From the NCBI GenBank assembly GCA_018673255.1, contig JABHDC010000268.1, positions 1 through 7,501 on the forward strand: 7,501 nt of DNA. Reading direction: 5' to 3'. Under the pieces are notes generated by a model, which saw only the letters and a list, made by a program, of their open reading frames with translations, was not told the origin of the DNA and did not search any database. Source of the stretch: Gemmatimonadota bacterium (GTDB lineage Bacteria > Latescibacterota > UBA2968 > UBA8231). The stretch's first letter is position 1. Each line of letters opens with the position of its first letter. Shown piece by piece: positions 1 to 6,913 of the stretch. Position numbers and translations under genes: made by a program.

Positions 1-494
1 GCGACTCCGGTCAGCTGCCCCTTGAGCAACTTTCGAAGGGCGATCTCTTCTTCCAGTTCAGCGTTCTTTCGCTCCAGTAATCCGTTGCGTTCAGCCAGCT
101 GACGGGACAACATGGCGATGCTGAGGTGCGTGCGGACACGCACGAGGACCTCCTGGTCGCGGAAAGGTTTGGCGATGTAGTCAACACCACCGACTTCGAA
201 GCCACTCACCAGACTTTCCGTCAGTCCCTGCGCCGTGATAAAGATGACGGGGATCTCCCGCGTCACTGCATCCTGCTTGAGTCGCCGGCACACTTCGAAG
301 CCGTCCATGTCCGGCATCATCACATCCAGCAGGATGAGATCGGGCACCATCCTTGCGGCGATGTGCAGCGCCGTCTTGCCATTTGGGGCCAGGGCCACCC
401 TGTAGCCCTCCGGCTCCAGGAGTTCACAGAGCATGTCGAGATTCGCCGCCGTGTCATCGACGAGGAGAATCCTTGGGGCTGTTGAATCCATCAT
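1..494 (-). CDS. Response regulator, receiver domain, 3' part cut by window edge
   Basis: The minus frame is open from ATG at 494 to base 1 and gives 164 residues without a stop, so the rest of the gene lies left of the window. Residues 8-125 form a CheY-like receiver domain. It has the acidic pair D13-D14, the phospho-acceptor D57 in LILLDVMMPDMDGFE, the switch T87 in FITAQ, and K109 in the YIAKPF motif, so all key receiver residues are present. Residues about 127-160 are charged and heptad-like (LAERNGLLERKNAELEEEI), consistent with a signalling coiled coil leading to an output domain outside the window. Such linkers are common before histidine kinase, GGDEF, cyclase or AAA+ output domains, and the sequence does not say which. 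Two ATGs are adjacent (494 and 491). The Shine-Dalgarno match upstream is weak (AAGAG). It is presumably phosphorylated by an unlinked kinase. The receiver call is very sure; the output is unknown. Confidence 0.93.
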   Translation of the reverse strand, partial: MMDSTAPRILLVDDTAANLDMLCELLEPEGYRVALAPNGKTALHIAARMVPDLILLDVMMPDMDGFEVCRRLKQDAVTREIPVIFITAQGLTESLVSGFEVGGVDYIAKPFRDQEVLVRVRTHLSIAMLSRQLAERNGLLERKNAELEEEIALRKLLKGQLTGV

Positions 495-560
495 GACTGA
501 CTCTTGTCGATTTCGGCCACGTAGTGCCGGGAGAAATCACCCTGGTGTTACCTCCCATTT

Positions 561-576
561 CGCAATCCTCAGGCCA
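561..576 (-). promoter_or_regulatory. Possible sigma-54 (-24/-12) promoter for the response regulator
   Basis: On the minus strand the sequence reads TGGCCTGAGGATTGCG. It has TGGC at the -24 position and TTGC at the -12 position, with exactly ten bases between the GG and GC doublets, which is the spacing sigma-54 requires. Two bases of the -24 box (CT instead of AC) deviate from consensus. Transcription would start near 550, leaving a leader of roughly 55 bases before the ATG at 494. The match is suggestive only. I saw no enhancer site that I can assign. Confidence 0.25.
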
Positions 577-634
577 CAGGGGGATGGCGGCGTGATATGG
601 GAAGAAGCGCAATCCCCTAACTGGTTGTTTCTAC

Positions 635-648
635 TGCCCGGCCGGGCA
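635..648. repeat. Perfect 14-base palindrome
   Basis: TGCCCGGCCGGGCA is a perfect dyad. It can be a dimeric-protein operator, or in RNA a five-pair GC stem with a GGCC loop. No T-run follows on either strand, so it is not a typical intrinsic terminator. It lies between the divergent response regulator and phyH. Confidence 0.4.
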
Positions 649-681
649 AGATTGGAGAGGCAGACTCTTTCAACGGCGAGA

Positions 682-750
682 CAACTTGGAGCATGTGCCA
701 CGCCACTGATGTTGCACATGCGGTACACCAGGTGTTTCACATGTGGTACA
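682..750. repeat. 23-base periodic near-repeat with CACATG cores
   Basis: Two adjacent 23-base units, 705-727 and 728-750, agree at 18 of 23 positions and share CACATG followed by GGTACA. A third site, GCATGTGC at 691-698, is the exact reverse complement of GCACATGC at 714-721 and lies 23 bases upstream of it. The segment 725-735 (ACACC-A-GGTGT) between the two cores is itself an inverted repeat. Evenly spaced, partly palindromic cores about two helical turns apart look like tandem binding sites for a regulator of phyH or of the divergent response regulator. The protein is unknown. Confidence 0.4.
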
Positions 751-862
751 AGAGTCGGGAGTGACACCAGACGCTGTTTCGCGCCAGTCACCATGCCCGC
801 AGGTTGGTCTGTCTCTCAGAATCGAGCCTGATTGAACGCCTGATCGGTCCACGCATTAGGTT

Positions 863-877
863 GATTGCTCTGCAATC
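863..877. promoter_or_regulatory. Inverted repeat close upstream of phyH
   Basis: GATTGC-TCT-GCAATC is a perfect six-base inverted repeat with a three-base centre, ending 35 bases before the phyH start. Its position, between any promoter and the ribosome binding site, suits a repressor operator or a small leader hairpin. One copy of the ATCGGTCCAC repeat overlaps its right arm. Confidence 0.3.
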
Positions 878-912
878 GGTCCACCGTCTGTAACAACTGA
901 GGAGGAACCAGA

Positions 913-1800
913 ATGCCTGACGTGACAATCCTTCAGAACTGCATGACCGAGGAACAACGCGATCACTTCGACCAGCAGGGCTACCTGATCGTGCCCGATG
1001 CTCTGGATGACGAGATGCTGGGCCGCATTCTGGAAGCCAGCGACCGGGTCGATCGCGAGGAACGCCAGGCGAAGGGGATCGATCCGGGTGCCCTCATGTC
1101 GAAGTTCCGCACCATCGTGGAGGATGACGCCTACCTCGATCTGCTGGACCTTCCCAGGACATTTCCACTGGTCTGCGATATTCTGGGTTGGAATATCCAG
1201 CACTACATCTCCCACCTGATTTATTATCCACCCGAGCCGGCAGGATCAGCCGACCTGAAGCCCGGCGGCTGGCATCAGGATGGCGGCCGTCCAGTGCCGG
1301 AGATGGAGCGCCCCCAGCCACGGCTGTCGCTGAAGGTGGCCTTCTGGCTCAGCGACATCAGCCAGCCTGAGAATGGGGGCATCCGCATCATTCCCGGGAG
1401 CCACAAGTGGGATCGCCCACCGGATCTGGAGATCGATCGGGATGACATTCTGCAGGTGCAGGTTCCGGTCGGGACCGCGGTGATCTTCGATCGACGCATG
1501 TGGCATGCGCGGGGTCACAACTCTTCCGACATCACGCGGAAGGTGCTCTTCCTCGGCTACAGCTATCGCTGGCTGCGGGGGCTGGACTACAACATGATGC
1601 CCGACGATATCCTCGAACGCTGCGATCCGATCCGCCGGCAGCTGCTTGGAGATGGTGTTGATGTGAAGGGCTGGTGGCAGCCGACCGATGCCGATGTGCC
1701 ACTCAAGACCTGGCTCGCCGAGCACATGGGGAGCGACTACCTGGAGCAGATCGGTCAGCGGCAGTGGGAACGGGAGAAGTGGGGCCAGACGATCGAGTGA
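913..1800 (+). CDS. Phytanoyl-CoA dioxygenase (PhyH) family protein
   Basis: This 295-residue protein is of usual length for a PhyH-family Fe(II)/2-oxoglutarate-dependent oxygenase. These cytosolic enzymes hydroxylate or otherwise oxidise small organic substrates while turning 2-oxoglutarate and O2 into succinate and CO2. The iron-binding triad is visible: H121 and D123 in GGWHQDGG, and H198 in DRRMWHARG, with R209 (TRKVLFLGY) as the likely 2-oxoglutarate anchor. The segment ENGGIRIIPGSHKW (153-166) is the family's signature loop. The N-terminus (FDQQGYLIVPDAL, 19-31) matches the usual opening strand of the fold. The start is fixed by a strong GAGGAGG at 899-905, seven bases before the ATG. 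The gene stands alone, ending seven bases from the convergent cysNC stop. The family is very broad in bacteria, so the substrate cannot be named. The family call is firm. Confidence 0.93.
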   Translation: MPDVTILQNCMTEEQRDHFDQQGYLIVPDALDDEMLGRILEASDRVDREERQAKGIDPGALMSKFRTIVEDDAYLDLLDLPRTFPLVCDILGWNIQHYISHLIYYPPEPAGSADLKPGGWHQDGGRPVPEMERPQPRLSLKVAFWLSDISQPENGGIRIIPGSHKWDRPPDLEIDRDDILQVQVPVGTAVIFDRRMWHARGHNSSDITRKVLFLGYSYRWLRGLDYNMMPDDILERCDPIRRQLLGDGVDVKGWWQPTDADVPLKTWLAEHMGSDYLEQIGQRQWEREKWGQTIE

Positions 1801-1807
1801 TCTGTGA

Positions 1808-3745
1808 CTAGGAGGCGATCCCGCGCTCCTCGAGCAGCTTCAGGATCACGTCGACACATTCGTTCACGGGAAGCTCGTGCGTGGGCAACACGAGATCGGG
1901 CGAGACCGGCTCTTCGTAGGGTGCCGAAACACCTGGATAACCGGCGATCTCACCTGAGTCCGCCTTTGCATAGTGCCCCTCGTCATCACGCGTCCGGCAG
2001 ACTTCAAGCGGTGCCGCCAGATGGATGACGAGGAAACGCTCTTCTCCGACAACCTGTGCCGCCCGTTGTCGCACTTCTTCGCTGGGTGCCACGAAAGCGC
2101 CGATGCAGATCAATCCTGCATCGTTGATGAGCTTCGCCACCTCGGCAGATCGGCGCAGATTCTCCGATCGATCATCAGCTGAGAAGCCGAGGTCACGACT
2201 GATCCCCCGACGCATGTTCTGACCGTCCAACACCGTGGCGGCTCTGCCCATATCGAACAGACGCCGTTCGAGGGCGTAGGCAATCGTCGTCTTCCCCGCG
2301 CCCGTGAGCCCGGTGAGCAGAATCGTCGCCGGCGCCTGACCAAAACGAGCCGCACGCTCAGCATCGGTGACATGACTCACCTCGGTGCTCAAACCTTCAG
2401 CCCCGGGCTTGTCGTCCCAGTGATCGTGGCGCTGATCACCCGTCGTGCGATCAACGATCATACCCGCTGCCAGCGTGGCATTCGTGATACGATCAACGAT
2501 GATGAAGGCCCCCGTCGCCCGATTGCGCCGGTAGACGTCAAAGCACACCGGCTCACTCAGACTCAGATTGACCCGGCCGATCTCATTCAGCTGCAACGTC
2601 GGGGCTTCCTGCCGGTGCAGCGTATTCACATCGACACCATAACGCAGCGTACCGATCGTGCCGGTCACATTCTTGGCACCCAGTTTGAACAGATATGTCT
2701 TGCCGGGCACCATCTGCTCATCGTGCATCCACACGACCATCGCATCGAAACGCTGTTCCAACTGTGGCACATTTCCCGGACGCACGATGACGTCGCCACG
2801 GCTGACATCGATCTCATCTTCGAGTGTCAGGGTCACCGACTGGGGTGAGAATGCCTCGTCCAGTTCACCGTCGAAGGTCACGATCGACTTCACCCGGCTC
2901 GTGCGCCGCGAGGGCAATGCCATCACCTCGTCGCCCTTGCGCACGATCCCGGAAGCGACCGTGCCGCAGAATCCACGAAAATCGAGGTGCGGGCGATTCA
3001 CATACTGCACGGGAAAGCGGAAATCCTGAAGATTGCGGTCCGAGCCGATGTAGATGTTATCGAGGAAGCTCATCAGCGTCGGCCCCTGGTACCAAGGCGT
3101 GTTGCTGCTCGCATCGACGATGTTGTCGCCCTTCAACGCCGAAACCGGCATGAAGTGCAGATCGGGCAGATCGAGGCGCGAGGCAAAGTCGCGGTAGTCT
3201 GAGCGAATCTGCTCGTAGACCTGCTCGTCGTAGTCGACGAGATCCATCTTGTTCACCGTCACCAGAACGTGTTTGATCCCCAGCAATGACACGATGAAAC
3301 TGTGGCGTTTTGTCTGCGTCACCACACCGTGACGGGCATCAATCAGGATGATCGCCAGATCACACGTCGAAGCACCCGTCGCCATGTTGCGCGTGTATTG
3401 CTCATGCCCGGGCGTATCAGCAATGATGAACTTGCGCTTCGTCGTGGAGAAGTAGCGATAGGCAACATCGATGGTGATGCCTTGCTCGCGCTCCGCCTTC
3501 AGACCATCCGTGAACAGGGCCGGGTCGAGATCGCCACCTGTCGTGCCGACGTTGGCCGAATCCTGCTCGAGGGTCTTGAGAGTGTCCTCGTAGATCAGCT
3601 TGGCATCGTAGAAGAGCCGGCCGATGAGGGTACTTTTGCCGTCGTCGACTGAGCCACAGGTCAGAAAGCGCAGCAACTCCTTCTGCTCGTGCTGCGCCAG
3701 ATAGGCGTCGATGTCTTCGGCGATGAGATCAGATTGATGGGACAT
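1808..3745 (-). CDS. cysNC: Bifunctional sulfate adenylyltransferase large subunit / APS kinase
   Basis: This 645-residue fusion makes PAPS. The CysN part, with CysD, couples GTP hydrolysis to APS formation from ATP and sulfate; the CysC part phosphorylates APS. The N-terminal GTPase shows G1 GSVDDGKST (31-39), G2 GITIDVAY (89-96), G3 DTPGH (110-114), G4 NKMD (165-168) and G5 SAL (202-204). EF-Tu-like beta-barrel domains follow (about 240-325 and 330-440). After a linker comes the APS kinase (about 455-645) with its own P-loop GLTGAGKTT (479-487) and the conserved [15 protein letters not shown]. The kinase half is divergent: DGQN (507-510) replaces the usual DGDN. FVAPS (551-555) stands where many CysC proteins have the ISP motif, putting Ala553 at the site of the phosphorylated serine of E. 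coli CysC. The gene starts three bases after the cysD stop, so the two form one operon. CysN alone would be about 430-470 residues, hence the fusion call. Confidence 0.96.
   Translation of the reverse strand: MSHQSDLIAEDIDAYLAQHEQKELLRFLTCGSVDDGKSTLIGRLFYDAKLIYEDTLKTLEQDSANVGTTGGDLDPALFTDGLKAEREQGITIDVAYRYFSTTKRKFIIADTPGHEQYTRNMATGASTCDLAIILIDARHGVVTQTKRHSFIVSLLGIKHVLVTVNKMDLVDYDEQVYEQIRSDYRDFASRLDLPDLHFMPVSALKGDNIVDASSNTPWYQGPTLMSFLDNIYIGSDRNLQDFRFPVQYVNRPHLDFRGFCGTVASGIVRKGDEVMALPSRRTSRVKSIVTFDGELDEAFSPQSVTLTLEDEIDVSRGDVIVRPGNVPQLEQRFDAMVVWMHDEQMVPGKTYLFKLGAKNVTGTIGTLRYGVDVNTLHRQEAPTLQLNEIGRVNLSLSEPVCFDVYRRNRATGAFIIVDRITNATLAAGMIVDRTTGDQRHDHWDDKPGAEGLSTEVSHVTDAERAARFGQAPATILLTGLTGAGKTTIAYALERRLFDMGRAATVLDGQNMRRGISRDLGFSADDRSENLRRSAEVAKLINDAGLICIGAFVAPSEEVRQRAAQVVGEERFLVIHLAAPLEVCRTRDDEGHYAKADSGEIAGYPGVSAPYEEPVSPDLVLPTHELPVNECVDVILKLLEERGIAS
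1810..1830. other. Hairpin-forming sequence at the phyH/cysNC convergent junction
   Basis: AGGAG-GCG, a four-base loop ATCC, then CGC-(G)-CTCCT can form an eight-pair stem with one bulged G. It begins ten bases after the phyH stop and covers the last codons of cysNC. It may slow or end the phyH transcript, but there is no T-run after it, so it is not a clear intrinsic terminator. Confidence 0.25.
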
Positions 3746-3748
3746 GAT

Positions 3749-4687
3749 CTAGAAATACCCCCGCTTCTTCTTCTCTTCCATGCCCGCGCCACCCTCGTCC
3801 TGGTCGATGAGACGACCCTGACGCTCAGAGGTCGTGGACAGGAGCATCTCCTGGATGATCAGGGGGAGGGTCGTCGCATTCGAATCGACGGCGCCGGAAA
3901 GCGGGTAGCAGCCCAGCGTGCGGAATCGCACGCGCCGCATCTCGGGCTCTTCACCCGGATTCAGCTTCATCCGCTCGTCATCGACGAGAATCATCGTGCC
4001 ACTGCGATGCACGATCGGCCGCTCCTTGGCGAAGTAGAGGGGCACGATGGGGATCTGCTCGAGGTGGATGTACTGCCAGACATCCAGCTCGGTCCAGTTG
4101 GACAGGGGGAAGACGCGGATGCTCTCCCCCTTCTTCACACGGGCATTGTAGAGATTCCACAACTCCGGTCGCTGATTCTTCGGATCCCAGCGGTGATGCC
4201 CATCGCGGAAGGAGAACACACGCTCCTTGGCCCGCGACTTTTCCTCGTCTCGCCTGGCACCACCAAATGCGGCATCGAACTCATACTTGTCGAGCGCCGT
4301 TTTGAGCGCATCCGTCTTCATCAGCTCCGTGTGCTTCTCGGAGTCATCGAGAGGGTGGATGTTGTGCGCCTTGCCCTCTTCGTTGATGTAGACGATCACA
4401 TCGAGACCCAGTTCGGTACGAGCATAGCTCTCTCTGAACTGGATCATCTCGCTGAATTTCCACGTCGTATCTACGTGCATCAGCGGAAATGGCGGCTTGT
4501 CGGGATAGAACGCCTTCTGTGCCAGACGCACCATCACAGACGAGTCCTTACCGACCGAGTAGAGCATGACCGGATTGTGGAACTCCGCCGCGACCTCACG
4601 GATGATGTGGATGCTCTCGGCTTCCAGCTGTTTGAGATGGGTCAGGCGGTAGCCGCCAGTAGCCGTCTCGTCAGTTACACTCGACAA
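3749..4687 (-). CDS. cysD: Sulfate adenylyltransferase subunit 2 (CysD)
   Basis: This 312-residue protein is the catalytic ATP-sulfurylase subunit. It adenylylates sulfate to APS in the cytosol in complex with the CysN half of the next gene. The PP-loop is SVGKDSS (44-50). Other family hallmarks are HVDTTWKF (71-78), [12 protein letters not shown] (141-152), the [12 protein letters not shown] segment (193-204) and [12 protein letters not shown] (256-267). The basic tail ending in KKKRGYF is typical. Length is close to the usual 300. The start is TTG at 4687: AGAAGGG lies five bases upstream (4699-4693), and the next in-frame ATG is residue 41, which would remove conserved sequence. It lies 108 bases after the dehydratase gene and three bases before cysNC, so it may have its own promoter in that gap or be read through from upstream. 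I found no convincing promoter. Confidence 0.96.
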   Translation of the reverse strand: MSSVTDETATGGYRLTHLKQLEAESIHIIREVAAEFHNPVMLYSVGKDSSVMVRLAQKAFYPDKPPFPLMHVDTTWKFSEMIQFRESYARTELGLDVIVYINEEGKAHNIHPLDDSEKHTELMKTDALKTALDKYEFDAAFGGARRDEEKSRAKERVFSFRDGHHRWDPKNQRPELWNLYNARVKKGESIRVFPLSNWTELDVWQYIHLEQIPIVPLYFAKERPIVHRSGTMILVDDERMKLNPGEEPEMRRVRFRTLGCYPLSGAVDSNATTLPLIIQEMLLSTTSERQGRLIDQDEGGAGMEEKKKRGYF

Positions 4688-4795
4688 CGGAGCCCTTCTG
4701 TATGCAGGTGATAGACCACAAGGAAGTGAGAGAATCTACGCTTCAGCCCTCGTGCCGGCTATGGTCGATCGATCGATTCCGAAGCATCGCTGCGC
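4688..4795 (-). other. Gap between dehydratase gene and cysD
   Basis: These 108 bases hold the cysD ribosome binding site (AGAAGGG, 4699-4693) and a perfect 12-base palindrome made of three TCGA units (4765-4776). I see no good sigma-70 promoter, no T-run terminator and no riboswitch fold that I recognise. Whether cysD is transcribed independently of the upstream pair is therefore open. Confidence 0.5.
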
Positions 4796-5989
4796 TCAGT
4801 CGAAGAAGTCGGCGTCCTCTTCCGGCAGATACTGGCGCGCCGCTTCGGGCACCAGTGTCACCCCCAGACCTGGACGATCCCAGACATCGATGTGACTGTC
4901 CACGACGAGGGGATCGGGCAGTCCCTCGACGATATCATACCACCACTCGGGATCTCCCGTGGGCAACTCGAAGGCGACGTAGTTGCTGCCGAGAGTTGCA
5001 CTGACCTGCACCAACGCCGCCAGTCCCAGCAGGCCGTCGCCGGTGCCATGAGGAGCCATCATGATGCCGTGCAGATCGGCGTATTCACTGACCCACTTCA
5101 GCTCCGCCAGGCCACCGATGTCGTTGGGATCGGGTCCGACAATGTTCACAGCATGGGTCTCGATGAGATCCATGAAGTTCTCGCGAAGGTAGATCTGTTC
5201 ACCCGTATGAATGGGCACACTCGTCGCCTGAGTCACGTCTCGATACTGGTTGGCGTGCACGTACGGCACGTAGTCACCGGTGATCAGATCCTCGAGCCAG
5301 GCGATGTGCAGGTGTTCGACAGCCTTGGCCAGCCGCAGTGCATCACTGGGCAGGAAACCGGGGCCGCAATCCAGCGCCAACCCCACTTCATCACCGGTGA
5401 CCTCCTTCATCGCTTCCACACACTCTACGATGTGGTTCATCCCCTTCTCGGTGACGGGGCCCCGATTCGGGTGGTGACCACCACCGGCCGGATCACCATA
5501 GGTGAAGTTGGGAACCTGCGCCGGCATACGGCTATGGAAGGCGATGCCCTGCTTGATCAGACTGAAGTTGTGCGGCAGTTCCTTCATCTGTCGCATCACG
5601 CGGGCATGGTCCTCCGGTGACACGCCGCCCATGGAGAAACGGACATTGCCATTGTAGACCCGTACTCGATCCCTCAGCTTGCCACCGAGCAACTTGTAGG
5701 TGGGCAGCCCCGCCGCTTTTCCGGCGATATCCCACAGGGCCATCTCGATCGAACTCACCGCCGAACCCCACGGCTTGAAGCCGCCCAGACGCCGAATCTT
5801 GCTCACGACGCGCATGACATCTGTCGGATCCTCACCCAGAATCTTGTCGCGATAGAACATGACGTGGGGTTTCAGGTAGGGCCCCTTTGCAACCTCGGCC
5901 TGACCGAAGCCATCAATCCCCTCATCGGTGGTAATTCGTACGACGGGATTCCTGCCAAGTACGGTGCATTTCAGGTCCGTGATTTTCAT
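4796..5989 (-). CDS. Mandelate racemase/muconate lactonizing enzyme family dehydratase
   Basis: This 397-residue member of the enolase superfamily would bind Mg2+ and abstract the proton next to a carboxylate, most often dehydrating a sugar acid. The N-terminal capping domain covers about 1-115, with the conserved SSIEMALWDIAGKAAGLP at 79-96. In the barrel, the metal ligands are D207 (ALDCG), E233 (WLED) and E264 (HTGEQ). H314 (APHG) and D287 (GPDPND) are 27 residues apart, as in the His-Asp dyad of mandelate racemase (D270, H297), so H314 is the likely general base. K146 (LIKQG) sits at the second barrel strand, but the usual second Lys of a KxK motif is Gly148. About 30 extra residues lie between that strand and D207, roughly where D-mannonate dehydratase-type enzymes carry an insertion. 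The ATG overlaps the stop of the upstream oxidoreductase (ATGA), preceded by AGAGGA five bases away. The exact substrate is unknown. Confidence 0.92.
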   Translation of the reverse strand: MKITDLKCTVLGRNPVVRITTDEGIDGFGQAEVAKGPYLKPHVMFYRDKILGEDPTDVMRVVSKIRRLGGFKPWGSAVSSIEMALWDIAGKAAGLPTYKLLGGKLRDRVRVYNGNVRFSMGGVSPEDHARVMRQMKELPHNFSLIKQGIAFHSRMPAQVPNFTYGDPAGGGHHPNRGPVTEKGMNHIVECVEAMKEVTGDEVGLALDCGPGFLPSDALRLAKAVEHLHIAWLEDLITGDYVPYVHANQYRDVTQATSVPIHTGEQIYLRENFMDLIETHAVNIVGPDPNDIGGLAELKWVSEYADLHGIMMAPHGTGDGLLGLAALVQVSATLGSNYVAFELPTGDPEWWYDIVEGLPDPLVVDSHIDVWDRPGLGVTLVPEAARQYLPEEDADFFD

Positions 5990-6828
5990 CTGTCCTCTTC
6001 CTCGGTAAGCAGTGCCTTCACCACATCATCAGTTGTCGTGCCCGCCGCATCTTTCAGATCGGCAAGCCGTCGGAAGATCTCCGAAGCAGCAGCATGGAAT
6101 CCACCGGGAAGTCCGGCCCCCTCAAAGGTCCGTGAGATCTCCTGCATCTCATCCACCCAGCGCCAGGCGCGGGAGGTCACCCCATCGGCCGACCCCGTTG
6201 CCCTGTCGGCCAGGTCACTGCCGCCCTGCGACCATTGTCGCACGAGGGCCTCGCGCACACCGAGTGCATCAGCCGTTCCCAGAATGGAGTACAGCAGCGC
6301 CGAGGTCCCCTTCGTATAGGCAGCGTAACACATCTTCAGGGACGAGGCGGCCGTGGGATCCGACCCGAGCACACTCGTTGCCAGAAGACCACCGGCAAAC
6401 CAGGCGACGGCCTCCTGTGCGTCTTCACCTGACAGGTACAATGTGGTCTTGTCCTGCTGCCAGGCCGGTCCGCCGATGACGCCCCCATCGATGTATCTGG
6501 CACCGCCGGCGTCCACAATCCGAGCGATGTCCTCGGCACGCTGAGGCGAGATCGCATTGGCGTCCAGATACGCCCCGCTGTAGCCACTCTCGGCGACCTG
6601 GGTGGCAATCCCATCTGCCACATGGGGTGGGCAGATACTGACGATCGCCTCACACTGCTCGCAGATAGCCGATACGGTGCCCAGATCACGCAACCCGTGT
6701 TCACTCGCCCTGGCCGCTGTCGCAGGGGTGCGCTCAATCGATGCCCAGCAGGCGTCGTGACCGGCCTGCTTCGCCGAAGCCGCCAGGGACACACCCATAC
6801 TGCCGGGATGAAGAAATCCAATCCGCAT
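5986..6828 (-). CDS. NAD(P)-dependent oxidoreductase, 6PGDH NAD-binding fold with DUF1932
   Basis: This 280-residue protein belongs to the beta-hydroxyacid dehydrogenase group, which oxidises a hydroxy acid with NAD(P). The Rossmann motif GFLHPGSMG lies at residues 4-12 of the chosen start. The LDANAISP segment (88-95) corresponds to the substrate-binding region. SSLKMCYAAYTKG (162-174) carries the expected catalytic lysine, K165. The C-terminal part, with RAWRWVDEMQEIS (220-232) and GGFHAAASEIFRRL (242-255), fits DUF1932 (putative phosphogluconate dehydrogenase C-terminal domain). Two starts are possible. ATG at 6837 touches the GAGGA at 6842-6838 with no spacer. ATG at 6828 has a nine-base spacer, overlaps an upstream ORF stop as TAATG, and gives the typical opening MRIGF, so I chose 6828. 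The stop overlaps the dehydratase start by four bases, indicating translational coupling and a shared pathway. The substrate is not known. Confidence 0.93.
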   Translation of the reverse strand: MRIGFLHPGSMGVSLAASAKQAGHDACWASIERTPATAARASEHGLRDLGTVSAICEQCEAIVSICPPHVADGIATQVAESGYSGAYLDANAISPQRAEDIARIVDAGGARYIDGGVIGGPAWQQDKTTLYLSGEDAQEAVAWFAGGLLATSVLGSDPTAASSLKMCYAAYTKGTSALLYSILGTADALGVREALVRQWSQGGSDLADRATGSADGVTSRAWRWVDEMQEISRTFEGAGLPGGFHAAASEIFRRLADLKDAAGTTTDDVVKALLTEEEDR

Positions 6829-6893
6829 TACAGACATTCCTCGCTGATGTGACCCGGCTGCCGATTGCCACTGGGAAGGGCGTAGATTAGCAT
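6828..6893 (-). CDS. 21-codon upstream ORF coupled to the oxidoreductase gene
   Basis: An ATG at 6893 is preceded by AGAGGAG (6905-6899) with a five-base spacer, one of the best ribosome binding sites in the window. It opens a 21-residue frame (MLIYALPSGNRQPG, then HISEECL) whose TAA overlaps the chosen oxidoreductase ATG as TAATG. This is the geometry of a translated leader or coupling ORF. The peptide has no recognisable family, no run of a regulatory amino acid and no membrane segment. It might instead be a chance ORF, or the residue of a shifted gene start. Confidence 0.35.
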   Translation of the reverse strand: MLIYALPSGNRQPGHISEECL

Positions 6894-6913
6894 GAATTCT
6901 CCTCTGCCACTGT

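Larger units (their letters stand above)
495..912. other. Intergenic region between response regulator and phyH
   Basis: This 418-base stretch separates two divergent genes. Open frames across it translate to low-complexity, unrecognisable peptides, so I see no gene. It is rich in symmetric and repeated elements listed separately: a possible sigma-54 promoter for the response regulator, a 14-base palindrome, a 23-base near-repeat, and a short inverted repeat just before phyH. An exact 10-base direct repeat, ATCGGTCCAC, occurs at 843-852 and 875-884. A weak sigma-70-like arrangement (TTGAAC at 832-837, CATTAG at 854-859) could serve phyH, but the match is poor. Confidence 0.7.

Noticed and set aside
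433..831. 132-codon plus-strand open frame spanning the end of the response regulator and the intergenic region
   Set aside because: It overlaps the response regulator start on the opposite strand, its translation is unlike a folded protein, and it crosses the repeat-rich intergenic segment.
3689..4711. 340-codon plus-strand open frame opposite cysD
   Set aside because: It lies antisense to cysD, whose protein matches its family end to end. The antisense translation is rich in Arg, His, Leu and Val and has no recognisable motif, as expected for a shadow frame in GC-rich DNA.
4765..4776. TCGATCGATCGA palindrome before cysD
   Set aside because: It is a simple four-base tandem unit that is automatically palindromic, and GATC/CGAT-type words are common throughout this window, so it is weak evidence for an operator.
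4688..4795. Riboswitch in the cysD leader
   Set aside because: The leader is short and shows no SAM, cobalamin or other riboswitch core that I recognise, and no terminator-like hairpin with a T-run.
4892..5620. 242-codon plus-strand open frame opposite the dehydratase gene
   Set aside because: It is the antisense shadow of a clear enolase-superfamily gene, with no ribosome binding site or motif of its own.
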